Source of the DNA: Candidatus Poribacteria bacterium
GTDB lineage: Bacteria; Poribacteria; WGA-4E; WGA-3G
NCBI GenBank assembly: GCA_028824125.1
Contig: JAPPES010000031.1
Span: 1-64,000 of the forward strand
Length of the DNA: 64,000 nt
Direction of reading: 5' to 3'
In this document: positions 43,570 through 50,598 of the stretch, one piece after another
Position numbering within the stretch: the stretch's first letter is position 1
How the letters are laid out: the number at the start of each line of letters is the position of its first letter
Translations under genes and position numbers: made by a program
The notes under the pieces: model-generated
The model's database searches: none
Seen by the model: only the letters and a program-made list of their open reading frames with translations
What the model was told of the DNA's origin: nothing

Positions 43570-44312
43570 TTGACTACCTTGACTTTCACAGATTCGGGGA
43601 TTGTAAAATTGAGTATTGAATTTTGCGGTTTCGCGTTCACTTGTGGATTACTATAGACAATTTTTTCACGTTGTAGCACTTCAGATTTGGGACCATAAGT
43701 GTTGGATATAACAGCCATTGGAATATAGTTAATGCCAATCTTTTTATGGTTTTGATACAGTGATCTTGCAATGATATGCCCTTTAGGGTTCTTTACTTCG
43801 GCAGAGATGAGTTTGTCCTCGCGCATCCCCAATATGACAGTGCCGAGCTGTTCTTTAGCTTTTTCTGGCGGTTTCCAGTAAGTATAGAGTACTTTGTCCA
43901 CAATGTCATGCTTGTCCAGAGAATACCCAATAGCAGTCAATCCGTATTCCGCTTGTGTGGATTGGATTATGGATTCAATAAAGGGAAACGGAATGCGTCC
44001 TTCAGCAGTAAAACGAAACGCTTGTTTTTCTATTGGATAGTAAATCTCTAACACATTCTCCTTTACAACCATTATTTGCTGGACAGGTTTTGTAACTTGA
44101 ACGACAACTCGCAATGCTTTTACATCATAGTGTAGTGTGCCTGTTATATGTTCAGTTTTACCTTTTTCGGTGAGTTCACGCGTAAAGTCCAACGAAAGGG
44201 TTTTTAACGGTGCTGCCTGAAGCGGAAGTGTTAAAAGAAACGAAAATAAAAAAAATGTTGCGAATCCGATGTTTTTTGACATCAACTTTTCAAACGATGG
44301 AACGGTAAACAT
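43563..44312 (-). CDS. LolA-like periplasmic protein
   Basis: About 240-249 residues; the start may be at MSKNIGFATFF (44282), since neither start has a clear ribosome binding site. The signal peptide ends LPLQAA. The mature part resembles the LolA/outer-membrane lipoprotein carrier fold: LSLDFTRELTEKGKTEHITGTLHYDVKALRVVVQVTKPVQQIMVVKENVLEIYYPIEKQAFRF, then strands such as LGTVILGMREDKLISAEVKNPKGHI. LolA-fold proteins carry lipids or lipoproteins across the periplasm. It is the first gene of the coupled LolA-like/YidD/TPR operon. Confidence 0.72.
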   Translation of the reverse strand: MFTVPSFEKLMSKNIGFATFFLFSFLLTLPLQAAPLKTLSLDFTRELTEKGKTEHITGTLHYDVKALRVVVQVTKPVQQIMVVKENVLEIYYPIEKQAFRFTAEGRIPFPFIESIIQSTQAEYGLTAIGYSLDKHDIVDKVLYTYWKPPEKAKEQLGTVILGMREDKLISAEVKNPKGHIIARSLYQNHKKIGINYIPMAVISNTYGPKSEVLQREKIVYSNPQVNAKPQNSILNFTIPESVKVKVVKW

Positions 44313-44321
44313 CTAAAATTA

Positions 44322-44792
44322 TTACTCTGTTGATTGTAGTGCTTCCTCTAACCCGAGTCCAACTCCAATACCAACAACTATCAACCCAACTGCGGCACCA
44401 CCACTGAGACATCCTGCAGATGCCCAGTTGGCTTGAACACTTCCCCTTTTTGATTTGTAGGTTGATGTGTAAACGGATACATATTCCGGCGTTCTCCCAA
44501 TCAGTCGCGAAACTGGTGGGGCGGGTCGATAAAAATAGGTGCCCGTAAGACCTGCTGGCGGTAAAAGACAGCTGGTCCAACCACCAGGCAAAGGCAAAAA
44601 TACGAGTCCCGAAAGCAGACATCCCGTACCAAACCATAGCGGTTTGTTAACGTCTTTATTCGCATCGGTTGTTGCGTCTGCCTCAGCTTGTGTCACCACT
44701 AAATTTTGCTGGGCAAGCGCAGTAAAAGGCATACTAAAAGTTAGCAATATTACCCAAAAAACTAAAACAGAAAATATTAAATTTGTTTTCAT
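44322..44792 (-). CDS. small membrane protein family member (extended form)
   Basis: A 156-residue protein with a signal peptide (ending TALAQQ) followed by the same domain as the four tandem proteins at 47090-48710: an acidic stretch ATTDANKDVNKPLWF, a hydrophobic segment, YFYRPAPPVSRLIGRTPEYVSVYTSTYKSKRGS, and a glycine-rich second hydrophobic segment. The four others lack the signal peptide. I do not recognise the family. It follows MITE copy F and precedes the LolA-like operon. Confidence 0.7.
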   Translation of the reverse strand: MKTNLIFSVLVFWVILLTFSMPFTALAQQNLVVTQAEADATTDANKDVNKPLWFGTGCLLSGLVFLPLPGGWTSCLLPPAGLTGTYFYRPAPPVSRLIGRTPEYVSVYTSTYKSKRGSVQANWASAGCLSGGAAVGLIVVGIGVGLGLEEALQSTE

Positions 44793-44860
44793 TGCGATTT
44801 CTCCTTATATGGAATTACAAAATATTAGATTATTCTCATTGTGAAAAAGAAGGTTTATGG

Positions 44861-44969
44861 TATAATCCACACTTACTTGGACATTGGCGAGGTTAGGAAA
44901 CCTCGCCAGCGAGAGCGTGTCGGGATTGTTATTCATTGAAATGTCCACATATTTTTGGATTTTACTATA
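44861..44969. mobile_element. MITE-like element, copy F (109 bp)
   Basis: Ends TATAATCCAC and GATTTTACTATA; inner ggacattggcgaggttaggaaacctcgccagcg as in copies C, G and H. It lies between the family protein at 44322 and the MNT-HEPN gene, ending 17 bases before the latter's stop. Confidence 0.75.
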
Positions 44970-44986
44970 ATTTAGTTCCAAAATAC

Positions 44987-45748
44987 CTATTCAATTAGTT
45001 TCAATTGTGTGCGGATGGTTTGGCGCACCTCATTGCAGATTTGCATTGCATGTTGTGTATTCTCAGCTGTAGCGGAATCACCGGGATAGCGCGCATCCAC
45101 TGCATAAGTGGATATGATTTTAAAGTCCGGTTGCCAAGTTTGCCAAATAGACACAGTCGGCACAATCATATCCAGCAATTCTTGAAGGTCATGTGTTTTT
45201 GAAAAAGGGATGTTTGCCTCCTGCAGCCATGCCTTTAGATACTTTTCAATACACTGTTGGACATGGAAACAGATAGAGTTATGAACAGGGTTCGGAGATT
45301 GCTGAAGCCATTTTGCTGAATTATAATCCTCTTCGGCTTTTTCTATCCATTCCAGCGTTAACGGATTCATGTCACCTTTTTCCTTTATGACAGGATCCGG
45401 CGCGTCTTTCGATTTTTCTATATTGTAATGTACATTAGAACCGTGAAGCAGCTCACCTTTTTCAGTAATTTCTCGGAGAAACCAATCGTTATACGAGACA
45501 CGATACGCTATCTCTTCCGGTGATCGCACCAAGAGATCCATGCTAAAACGAAATGGAATCCGTTGACGTATCTCCACAGCTTTATTGCGGAACTCCGATT
45601 TCGGAATAGACATCACAACAAGCAGGTCTACATCTGAGTCTTCCGTTGGTGTGCCGTAAGCATAAGAACCAAAGAGGATAACTTGGAGCGGGGCAAATTC
45701 GCGCACGATGTCATCACACGTCGCCTGAATCTCTTGTCGACTAATCAT
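44987..45748 (-). CDS. MNT-HEPN fusion protein
   Basis: Start at residue 9 of the track ORF (MISRQEI), after GGAGGAG. About 253 residues in two parts. The N-terminal nucleotidyltransferase domain (about 10-105) has GSYAYGTPTEDSDVDLLVV, the GS...DxD motif. The C-terminal HEPN domain (about 130-250) has WIEKAEEDYNSAKWLQQ, ICFHVQQCIEKYLKAWL and KTHDLQELL. Separate MNT and HEPN genes often form toxin-antitoxin pairs in which the MNT enzyme adds AMPs to the HEPN RNase; here they are one chain, as in some KNTase-HEPN proteins of unclear role. The Rx4-6H RNase motif is not obvious, so it may not be a toxin. Confidence 0.85.
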   Translation of the reverse strand: MISRQEIQATCDDIVREFAPLQVILFGSYAYGTPTEDSDVDLLVVMSIPKSEFRNKAVEIRQRIPFRFSMDLLVRSPEEIAYRVSYNDWFLREITEKGELLHGSNVHYNIEKSKDAPDPVIKEKGDMNPLTLEWIEKAEEDYNSAKWLQQSPNPVHNSICFHVQQCIEKYLKAWLQEANIPFSKTHDLQELLDMIVPTVSIWQTWQPDFKIISTYAVDARYPGDSATAENTQHAMQICNEVRQTIRTQLKLIE

Positions 45749-45774
45749 GTGATTACTCCTCCTACTATCCATTT

Positions 45775-45913
45775 TTAGTAGATTTTAGAATTGCTTGGAC
45801 ACTCTGCATCAGCGAGGTTAGGAAACCTCGCCTACCGAGGGACGAAGGCAGCCTATTTATTTTGTAATTCACCATGAATCCTCGGTAAACCGCTATTTTT
45901 TTAACAGTCTATA
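45775..45913. mobile_element. MITE-like element, copy G (diverged)
   Basis: tagtagattttagaattgcttggacac at the left and acagtctata at the right keep the family ends; the gcgaggttaggaaacctcgc hairpin is intact. It fills the gap between the MNT-HEPN gene and the beta-barrel gene. Confidence 0.6.
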
Positions 45914-45915
45914 AA

Positions 45916-46929
45916 TTAAAACAACCAACATCCGGCCCTTCCAGGAACATAATGTTGCGAGAAAAAGATACCAATTGAAATGGGCATCATATCTTGGTTT
46001 GGCAATGAAAAGAAAGGTCTATCCACTCGCAATTCAAGTTTGAGTCGACTCTTCGTGAGACGGAGCATTGAAATTCCACCGACAACATAAGCACCTAACC
46101 CACTATCGCCTTCTGTATTATAATCATCATAGTAGTAGTATTCGTCATCATACCAATCTTTGTCTCTTCTTTCGGTTATGGTTGTATAGCTGCCTCCGAA
46201 GATGGAAACCCCTCCGCCTACATAGGGTGACATATTCTTATTATTGAAGAAATAACGTCCACCAATAGACCAAGATGCGAACATAAAATTGTCGTTTCCA
46301 CTGCCGCGAACCTCTGTTCCCACAGCATATTTTGGTGTTTCATAAGACCACCCAAATTCCCAACCGGGTTCACCGAACACATCTGCCCCAGGCAAGGTAA
46401 CTCCAAAGATTCCGACATTCCAAAGGGATTCACCTGTTATCTTTTTGACCTCGGCTGCTTCTTGTCCGGTAACAGTTTCCATGTCTACAGTAGAGTCAAT
46501 GGGTTTGTTATGAACAATTGCATCAACCAATCTGGGAGCTGCCTTAATCATCTCTTCAATATTGTCAATCCAAAGTTGTTTCTCAAGAGTAACCGTTCCG
46601 GGCGGATTTTCTTGACTCAGATGAACCATGATCTTTTCACCTAAACGGAGGAAAGTAATTCGGTATACATTTCCTGATTTAGGAGTTTTATAAACGGGAT
46701 CACCAACAGAGATACCGAGTTTTCGGAATTCTGCAGCTACTAACATAGCTGCACTTTGGGCATCAACCTCATTAATGCCTGCATGGTCTCCAACCAATAA
46801 AACAGCATTTCTAACTTCAGCAGATGCGGATGATGCGCTTTGTTGGGCATAGGTTGCAAAGGGGAAAACACAGGTTAGGATTGATGATATGAAAAAGACT
46901 AAGATATAAGGCATCGGATTAATTTTCAT
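45916..46929 (-). CDS. predicted outer-membrane beta-barrel protein
   Basis: A 337-residue exported protein with a signal peptide ending ATYAQQ. Residues about 35-150 form a soluble alpha/beta domain (VLLVGDHAGINEVDAQSAAMLVAAEFRKLGISVGD...YRITFLRLGEKIMVHLSQE), reminiscent of periplasmic domains. The C-terminal half has alternating strands typical of a small barrel (WEFGWSYETPKYAVGTEVRG; FASWSIGGRYFFNNKNMSPYVGGGVSIFGGSY; LKLELRVDRPFFSL). It ends GCWLF, with terminal phenylalanine, which favours outer-membrane insertion. An acidic tyrosine loop (DDEYYYYDDYN) may be extracellular. I recognise no specific family. It lies upstream of, or divergent in role from, the small membrane protein cluster. 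Confidence 0.75.
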   Translation of the reverse strand: MKINPMPYILVFFISSILTCVFPFATYAQQSASSASAEVRNAVLLVGDHAGINEVDAQSAAMLVAAEFRKLGISVGDPVYKTPKSGNVYRITFLRLGEKIMVHLSQENPPGTVTLEKQLWIDNIEEMIKAAPRLVDAIVHNKPIDSTVDMETVTGQEAAEVKKITGESLWNVGIFGVTLPGADVFGEPGWEFGWSYETPKYAVGTEVRGSGNDNFMFASWSIGGRYFFNNKNMSPYVGGGVSIFGGSYTTITERRDKDWYDDEYYYYDDYNTEGDSGLGAYVVGGISMLRLTKSRLKLELRVDRPFFSLPNQDMMPISIGIFFSQHYVPGRAGCWLF

Positions 46930-47089
46930 TTTTGCTCCTTTTTAGTTTCTGAACAGATACAATTATTTCAATATAATTATAACGAGATTTTGTATATATT
47001 AGTGATAATTCAGTTAGGTTTTCTTTAAAAAATTAAATTGAGCCTACCAGGTGTGCGCTGTTCTATCACTCTCATAGACTCTTGTTGTG

Positions 47090-47398
47090 TTAAAAGAAAA
47101 GACTGAAAAGAGTTACTACAAAAGGAACGACTAAAATAGGAATTAGGATAAAACCAACAAGAGCGGAAATAAGCTGGATCTTGCGAGCCTTAGCTTTATA
47201 AACCTCTGTGTAAATCAAGACTTCCTCATCCGACTTTGCAAGCAACCGAGTAGATAGTGGAGAAGATTCGTAAAAGTAAGCAACAACAATTCCGATTACG
47301 TTTAAGACTAAACCTGCTATGAACCAGAGTAGTTTGTTGGTATCGGATTGTGCATCTTGTTCAGCGATAACTTGTATGTGGTTTCGGTTAGCATCCAT
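47090..47398 (-). CDS. small membrane protein family, tandem copy 4
   Basis: A 102-residue protein with two hydrophobic helices. It shares with the three genes upstream an N-terminal QVIAEQDAQSDTNKLLWF, the first helix, YFYESSPLSTRLLAKSDEEVLIYTEVYKAKARKIQ and the second helix. This is the most diverged of the four tandem copies in its middle. The family is unknown to me. Charge pattern and the SxEY..YTxAYKAKAR segment between the helices suggest a cytoplasmic amphipathic loop. Confidence 0.7.
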   Translation of the reverse strand: MDANRNHIQVIAEQDAQSDTNKLLWFIAGLVLNVIGIVVAYFYESSPLSTRLLAKSDEEVLIYTEVYKAKARKIQLISALVGFILIPILVVPFVVTLFSLFF

Positions 47399-47464
47399 TT
47401 TTTATTCCCTATTCAAGGTTCTCTTTACGCATCTTAATGGAAAGTTTTTAATTCACATTTCCAA

Positions 47465-47761
47465 TTAACCCCCACTTAGCAAAAGTAAGAAAATTAGAGC
47501 AAATGGGATGACAGAACCTATGATAGCATAAGTGAGCTGAATACCTCTTGCCTTCGCTTTATATGCATCTGTATAATACGCGGTATATTCCTGTGATTTT
47601 TCCAACAAACGTGTTGCTGGTGGTGTCGGTTGATAGATAATAGCGATAAGAATTCCTATTATGTTTGCGAAAAAACCTACAACGAGCCATAGAAATTTAT
47701 TGATATCAGTTTGAGCATCGTGTTCAGCAGAAATCTGTCCTTGATAGTGTTCGTTATTCAC
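47465..47761 (-). CDS. small membrane protein family, tandem copy 3
   Basis: A 98-residue protein: QISAEHDAQTDINKFLWLVVGFFANIIG, then YQPTPPATRLLEKSQEYTAYYTDAYKAKARGIQLTYAIIG and a hydrophobic end. It resembles copies 1 and 2 closely; the proline-rich YQPxPPAxRL(L/F)EKS motif is constant. The genes are spaced by 66-172 bases, and each start has an AGGAG-type site, so they are independently translated. Confidence 0.72.
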   Translation of the reverse strand: MNNEHYQGQISAEHDAQTDINKFLWLVVGFFANIIGILIAIIYQPTPPATRLLEKSQEYTAYYTDAYKAKARGIQLTYAIIGSVIPFALIFLLLLSGG

Positions 47762-47882
47762 TTATCGGTTCTCCTTTAGTATCTATAGTTACGTTTGTGT
47801 AGCAATGGTTACCTACAGCATAGATTTGCACCCTTTCAATATTCTCTTTTCAACGTGTTTTTTACACATCTTAAGAGTAGTT

Positions 47883-48212
47883 TTAATATGGCATTTTACT
47901 AATGCTCCCGATCATAGCCATCGAAGTGATGAAAAATAAAATACCGATCCCAGCACCAATGGCAAATCCTATAGCGGCATAGGTAAGTTGAATACTTCTT
48001 GCCTTGGCGTGATATGCCTCAGTGTAAAACATTGTGTACTCATGTGACTTCTCAAACAAACGTGTTGCTGGTGGATTTGGTTGATAGATATATGCTATGA
48101 GAAGCCCTATTATGTTTGTGAAAAAACCGACAACAACCCATAAAATTTTACTGATATCAGTTTCGGCATCCTGTTCGGCATCAATTCGTGCTTGGTGTTG
48201 CTCGTTATTCAT
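47883..48212 (-). CDS. small membrane protein family, tandem copy 2
   Basis: A 109-residue protein: RIDAEQDAETDISKILWVVVGFFTNIIGLLIAYIYQ, NPPATRLFEKSHEYTMFYTEAYHAKARSIQLTYAAIG, then a glycine/isoleucine helix. AAGGAG precedes the start. It belongs to the same unknown two-helix family and lies in the same tandem array. Confidence 0.72.
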   Translation of the reverse strand: MNNEQHQARIDAEQDAETDISKILWVVVGFFTNIIGLLIAYIYQPNPPATRLFEKSHEYTMFYTEAYHAKARSIQLTYAAIGFAIGAGIGILFFITSMAMIGSISKMPY

Positions 48213-48383
48213 TTTCGAGTCTCCTTCTTAATATAGTTTGAGCAAAAACACTGTTAAAATCTGTAGTGATGAAAACACATTGGCAAACTGCTAATAGATC
48301 CATCCTGTATGTGTTTGTGTAGATGAAGGTTTCAACCCTTTAAAATTAAGTCGCTCTATTACAGACTCAACGTTAAATCTAAC

Positions 48384-48710
48384 CTAAAAAAATAGAAAAC
48401 TGCTCGTAAAAAAAGTCGCTATGCCTATCCAAGTTACAATAGCAAGACCGGTAGGGATAATACACCCAATGATAGCATAGGTAAGTTGGATCCCCCGCAC
48501 TTTGGCTGTATATGCATCTGTATAAAAAATAGTATATTCGTCTGATTTTTCGAAAAATCGTGATGCAGGAGGTGGCGGTTGATAGATATATGCAATAAGT
48601 ATTCCGATTACGTTTAAGGCAAACCCAACTGCAAGCCAAACAATTTTGTTGACGTCAATTTGAGCATCCCTGTCGGCATCAATCTGCATCTGGTGTCGAT
48701 TTGCATCCAT
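48384..48710 (-). CDS. small membrane protein family, tandem copy 1
   Basis: A 108-residue protein: QIDADRDAQIDVNKIVWLAVGFALNVIGILIAYIYQ, PPPASRFFEKSDEYTIFYTDAYTAKVRGIQLTYAIIG and a C-terminal helix. It is the promoter-proximal copy of the four. The fifth relative (44322) has gained a signal peptide. An array of diverged copies suggests either dosage, hetero-oligomers or antagonistic diversification; the sequence does not say which. Confidence 0.72.
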   Translation of the reverse strand: MDANRHQMQIDADRDAQIDVNKIVWLAVGFALNVIGILIAYIYQPPPPASRFFEKSDEYTIFYTDAYTAKVRGIQLTYAIIGCIIPTGLAIVTWIGIATFFTSSFLFF

Positions 48711-48810
48711 TTCTCAAGTCCCTTTAGAAAATTCTGAAAAGAACAGATAAATCTACAATTCATTTTACCTGAATCTCGGTTATGCTGTCAACTTAAATTT
48801 AACAGGACTT

Positions 48811-48924
48811 ATACCATTTCTATCAATTTTTGTCCATTGACGGTTGTTAGAAATGAAGCGGAATGTAGCACAAACTGGAAAGTTTATGCTACAAAAAAGA
48901 GACATTATATATCAGAAATGGTAT
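48811..48924. mobile_element. second MITE-like element (ATACCATTTCT ends)
   Basis: Ends ATACCATTTCTATCA and TATCAGAAATGGTAT. Inside are TGTCCATT and GACATTA boxes and the palindrome tgtagcacaaact-ggaa-agtttatgctaca, the same central module as in the TATAGT copies at 14817 and 37876. A lone right end (tttagaaatggtatta) occurs at about 50563-50580. The remaining gap up to the tRNA (48925-49074) shows no gene. Confidence 0.6.
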
Positions 48925-49074
48925 TACGCACCCGCTTGTGATTTTTGAGATAAGTTGTTGCATCGTAAATTGTAGTAAAATTGCGCGTCGGGTATAAATA
49001 ATTCGTCAGTAAGTGCATTTTAATTTGCAATTAGATGTACGATGGTGTATACTTAAGATGTTAAACAATTTTAT

Positions 49075-49147
<73 letters not shown>

Positions 49148-49244
49148 CTTTAGGTTTGCTGGCGGGCTTGACGTTGAAGGTTCGTCAGCAAAATTTTTTA
49201 ACACGTTCCTGTTCAGATTTTCGCTACTTTCAGTGGAGGGTAAC

Positions 49245-50069
49245 ATGCCTATAAAACTTACCGAGGCACATCTTGACGAATTCGCTGCGAAAGGTTATCT
49301 AATCGTTCCTGACTACTATTCAGGAGAACAGCTCGCTGAGATGCAAGCTGCTCAGCGCCGCGTGTTACCAACGTGGGAAAAGGTCAAAGATGATCCACCC
49401 CCAGGCAGAGCGATTTTGACCGAATTCCCTTCGTCGGAGATGGTGTTACTGCGCGGGATTGTGGACTACGAAGCGTGGGGGTTTGCCCGTAAATGGTTCA
49501 AGACAGAGCACATCCATTTCCGTGCAGGGTGTATGATTGCACGTTATCCAGGTTTCAAAGGTGGTGGTGTTGGTAGCGATGCAAGTGGCTTGCATATTGA
49601 TAACGGCAACAATTCACTGTTACCGCAGTCACAGTCCGCTCCGGAATTCGGACAACTTGTCTTTTGGGTACACCTTGAAGGTGTTGAGGAGGATCAGGCG
49701 CCGCTCAGACTACTCGCTACCGAGTACGGACGGGATATGTCTAAATGTGAACCGCTTGTTTGTAACGGCGGGACCCTCTGTATCTTCAGCAACTATACAT
49801 TGCATTCAGCAAGCGACTATCTGCGTGAAGATGGACAACGTTTTACATGGGGATTCGGTTTAGGACGAGCAGACCACTATTGGGAAGGCTTTCGACACTA
49901 CACGGATAAAGGACGACACGCAACGTTCTCTAAATTTATCGGCACTTTGACAGCATCGGAGCGCGAGGTTTTTCGGTTTCCACCTGCTGGTCATCCATAC
50001 TATACACCCCAAACGCTTCAGGCATTGGAGGAGCAGTATCCCGGTTGGAATGCACGCGGCGAGTATTGA
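49245..50069 (+). CDS. phytanoyl-CoA dioxygenase (PhyH) family protein
   Basis: Start at residue 5 of the track ORF (MPIKLTEAHL), after GGAGGG. A 274-residue Fe(II)/2-oxoglutarate-dependent dioxygenase of the PhyH type: N-terminal EAHLDEFAAKGYLIVPDYYSGEQL, iron ligands HID in LHIDNGNN (about 127) and the distal histidine in YTLHSAS (about 193), then the 2-oxoglutarate-binding arginine in GQRFTWGFGL. Many paralogues occur in Poribacteria and related sponge or planctomycete genomes; substrates are mostly unknown. It is cytoplasmic, monocistronic and downstream of the tRNA. Confidence 0.9.
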   Translation: MPIKLTEAHLDEFAAKGYLIVPDYYSGEQLAEMQAAQRRVLPTWEKVKDDPPPGRAILTEFPSSEMVLLRGIVDYEAWGFARKWFKTEHIHFRAGCMIARYPGFKGGGVGSDASGLHIDNGNNSLLPQSQSAPEFGQLVFWVHLEGVEEDQAPLRLLATEYGRDMSKCEPLVCNGGTLCIFSNYTLHSASDYLREDGQRFTWGFGLGRADHYWEGFRHYTDKGRHATFSKFIGTLTASEREVFRFPPAGHPYYTPQTLQALEEQYPGWNARGEY

Positions 50070-50150
50070 ATCGCATAAAAAGACTATGGCTTGATCTTAG
50101 AATAGATTAAACTATAGGATAAGTAGTTTTGGGCTAAATTTTTGTAGAAT

Positions 50151-50176
50151 TAACGACTTGTGCCAAATAACTTTTA
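50151..50176. repeat. solitary IS982-type terminal repeat
   Basis: TAACGACTTGTGCCAAATAACTTTT matches both ends of the IS at 36630-37770, most closely the right end read inward. No transposase adjoins it, so it is a relic or part of a non-autonomous derivative. Confidence 0.7.
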
Positions 50177-50241
50177 GTAACCAATTGTTTCACATAAATA
50201 AAGGTTTGTCCGAATATCCTTCATTAGTTGAGACGCTCTTC

Positions 50242-50406
50242 AGTCCCGTAGGGACGATATGTTTATAGCAGCTCAGACGACCTCATCCCCTTAGTCCCGT
50301 AGGGACGATATGTTTTGAAGTGCATTAACAATAAATATGCCGTTCCTACGGAACTCAAGAAAGATAGGTTATCACATTTCTATAAACATATCGTCCCTAC
50401 GGGACT
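50242..50406. repeat. four copies of a GTCCCGTAGGGAC palindromic repeat
   Basis: Two direct copies (50242-50268, 50293-50315), one diverged inverted copy (about 50335-50357, ttcctacggaa core) and one inverted copy (50380-50406) share AGTCCCGTAGGGACGATATGTTT. Spacing is irregular (about 20-65 bases) and the orientation mixed, unlike a CRISPR. The outer two form a large inverted repeat. Confidence 0.85.
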
Positions 50407-50486
50407 AAGATGTGGACAGTTCCAATCGTCATGCCTATTCAGAAGGGCTTTTAGAACAAGAAATATTTTCTTAAATTGACGCCTAT

Positions 50487-50508
50487 GGAGCGACCAGGAG
50501 GTCGCTCC
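50487..50508. repeat. hairpin ggagcgacc/ggtcgctcc
   Basis: Perfect 9-bp arms, loop agga, GC-rich in an AT-rich setting. It could end the TPP-enzyme transcript but sits 90 bases past its stop; a dispersed REP-like unit is as likely. Confidence 0.6.
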
Positions 50509-50598
50509 TACAGAAGAGAGTGTTGCATTCGGACAACCGATTTATGAAATAATGTCCTATCATTATTTAGAAATGGTATTAGAATTCGTGACAGCGTT

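Larger units (their letters stand above)
50070..50598. other. 529-bp intergenic region rich in repeats
   Basis: No gene is seen. It holds a solitary IS982-type terminus (50151-50176), four palindromic GTCCCGTAGGGAC-type repeats (50242-50406), the hairpin ggagcgacc-agga-ggtcgctcc (50487-50508), and a lone right end of the ATACCATTTCT element (about 50563-50580). Confidence 0.7.

Noticed and set aside
44290-44637. 115-aa ORF in another frame of the 44322 gene
   Set aside because: Shadow of the real gene, which has a signal peptide and homology to four neighbours.
48379-48639. 86-aa cysteine/tyrosine-rich ORF
   Set aside because: Shadow of tandem copy 1 (48384-48710) in a different frame.
50242-50406. 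CRISPR array
   Set aside because: The repeats are in mixed orientation with uneven spacing, only four copies, and no cas genes.
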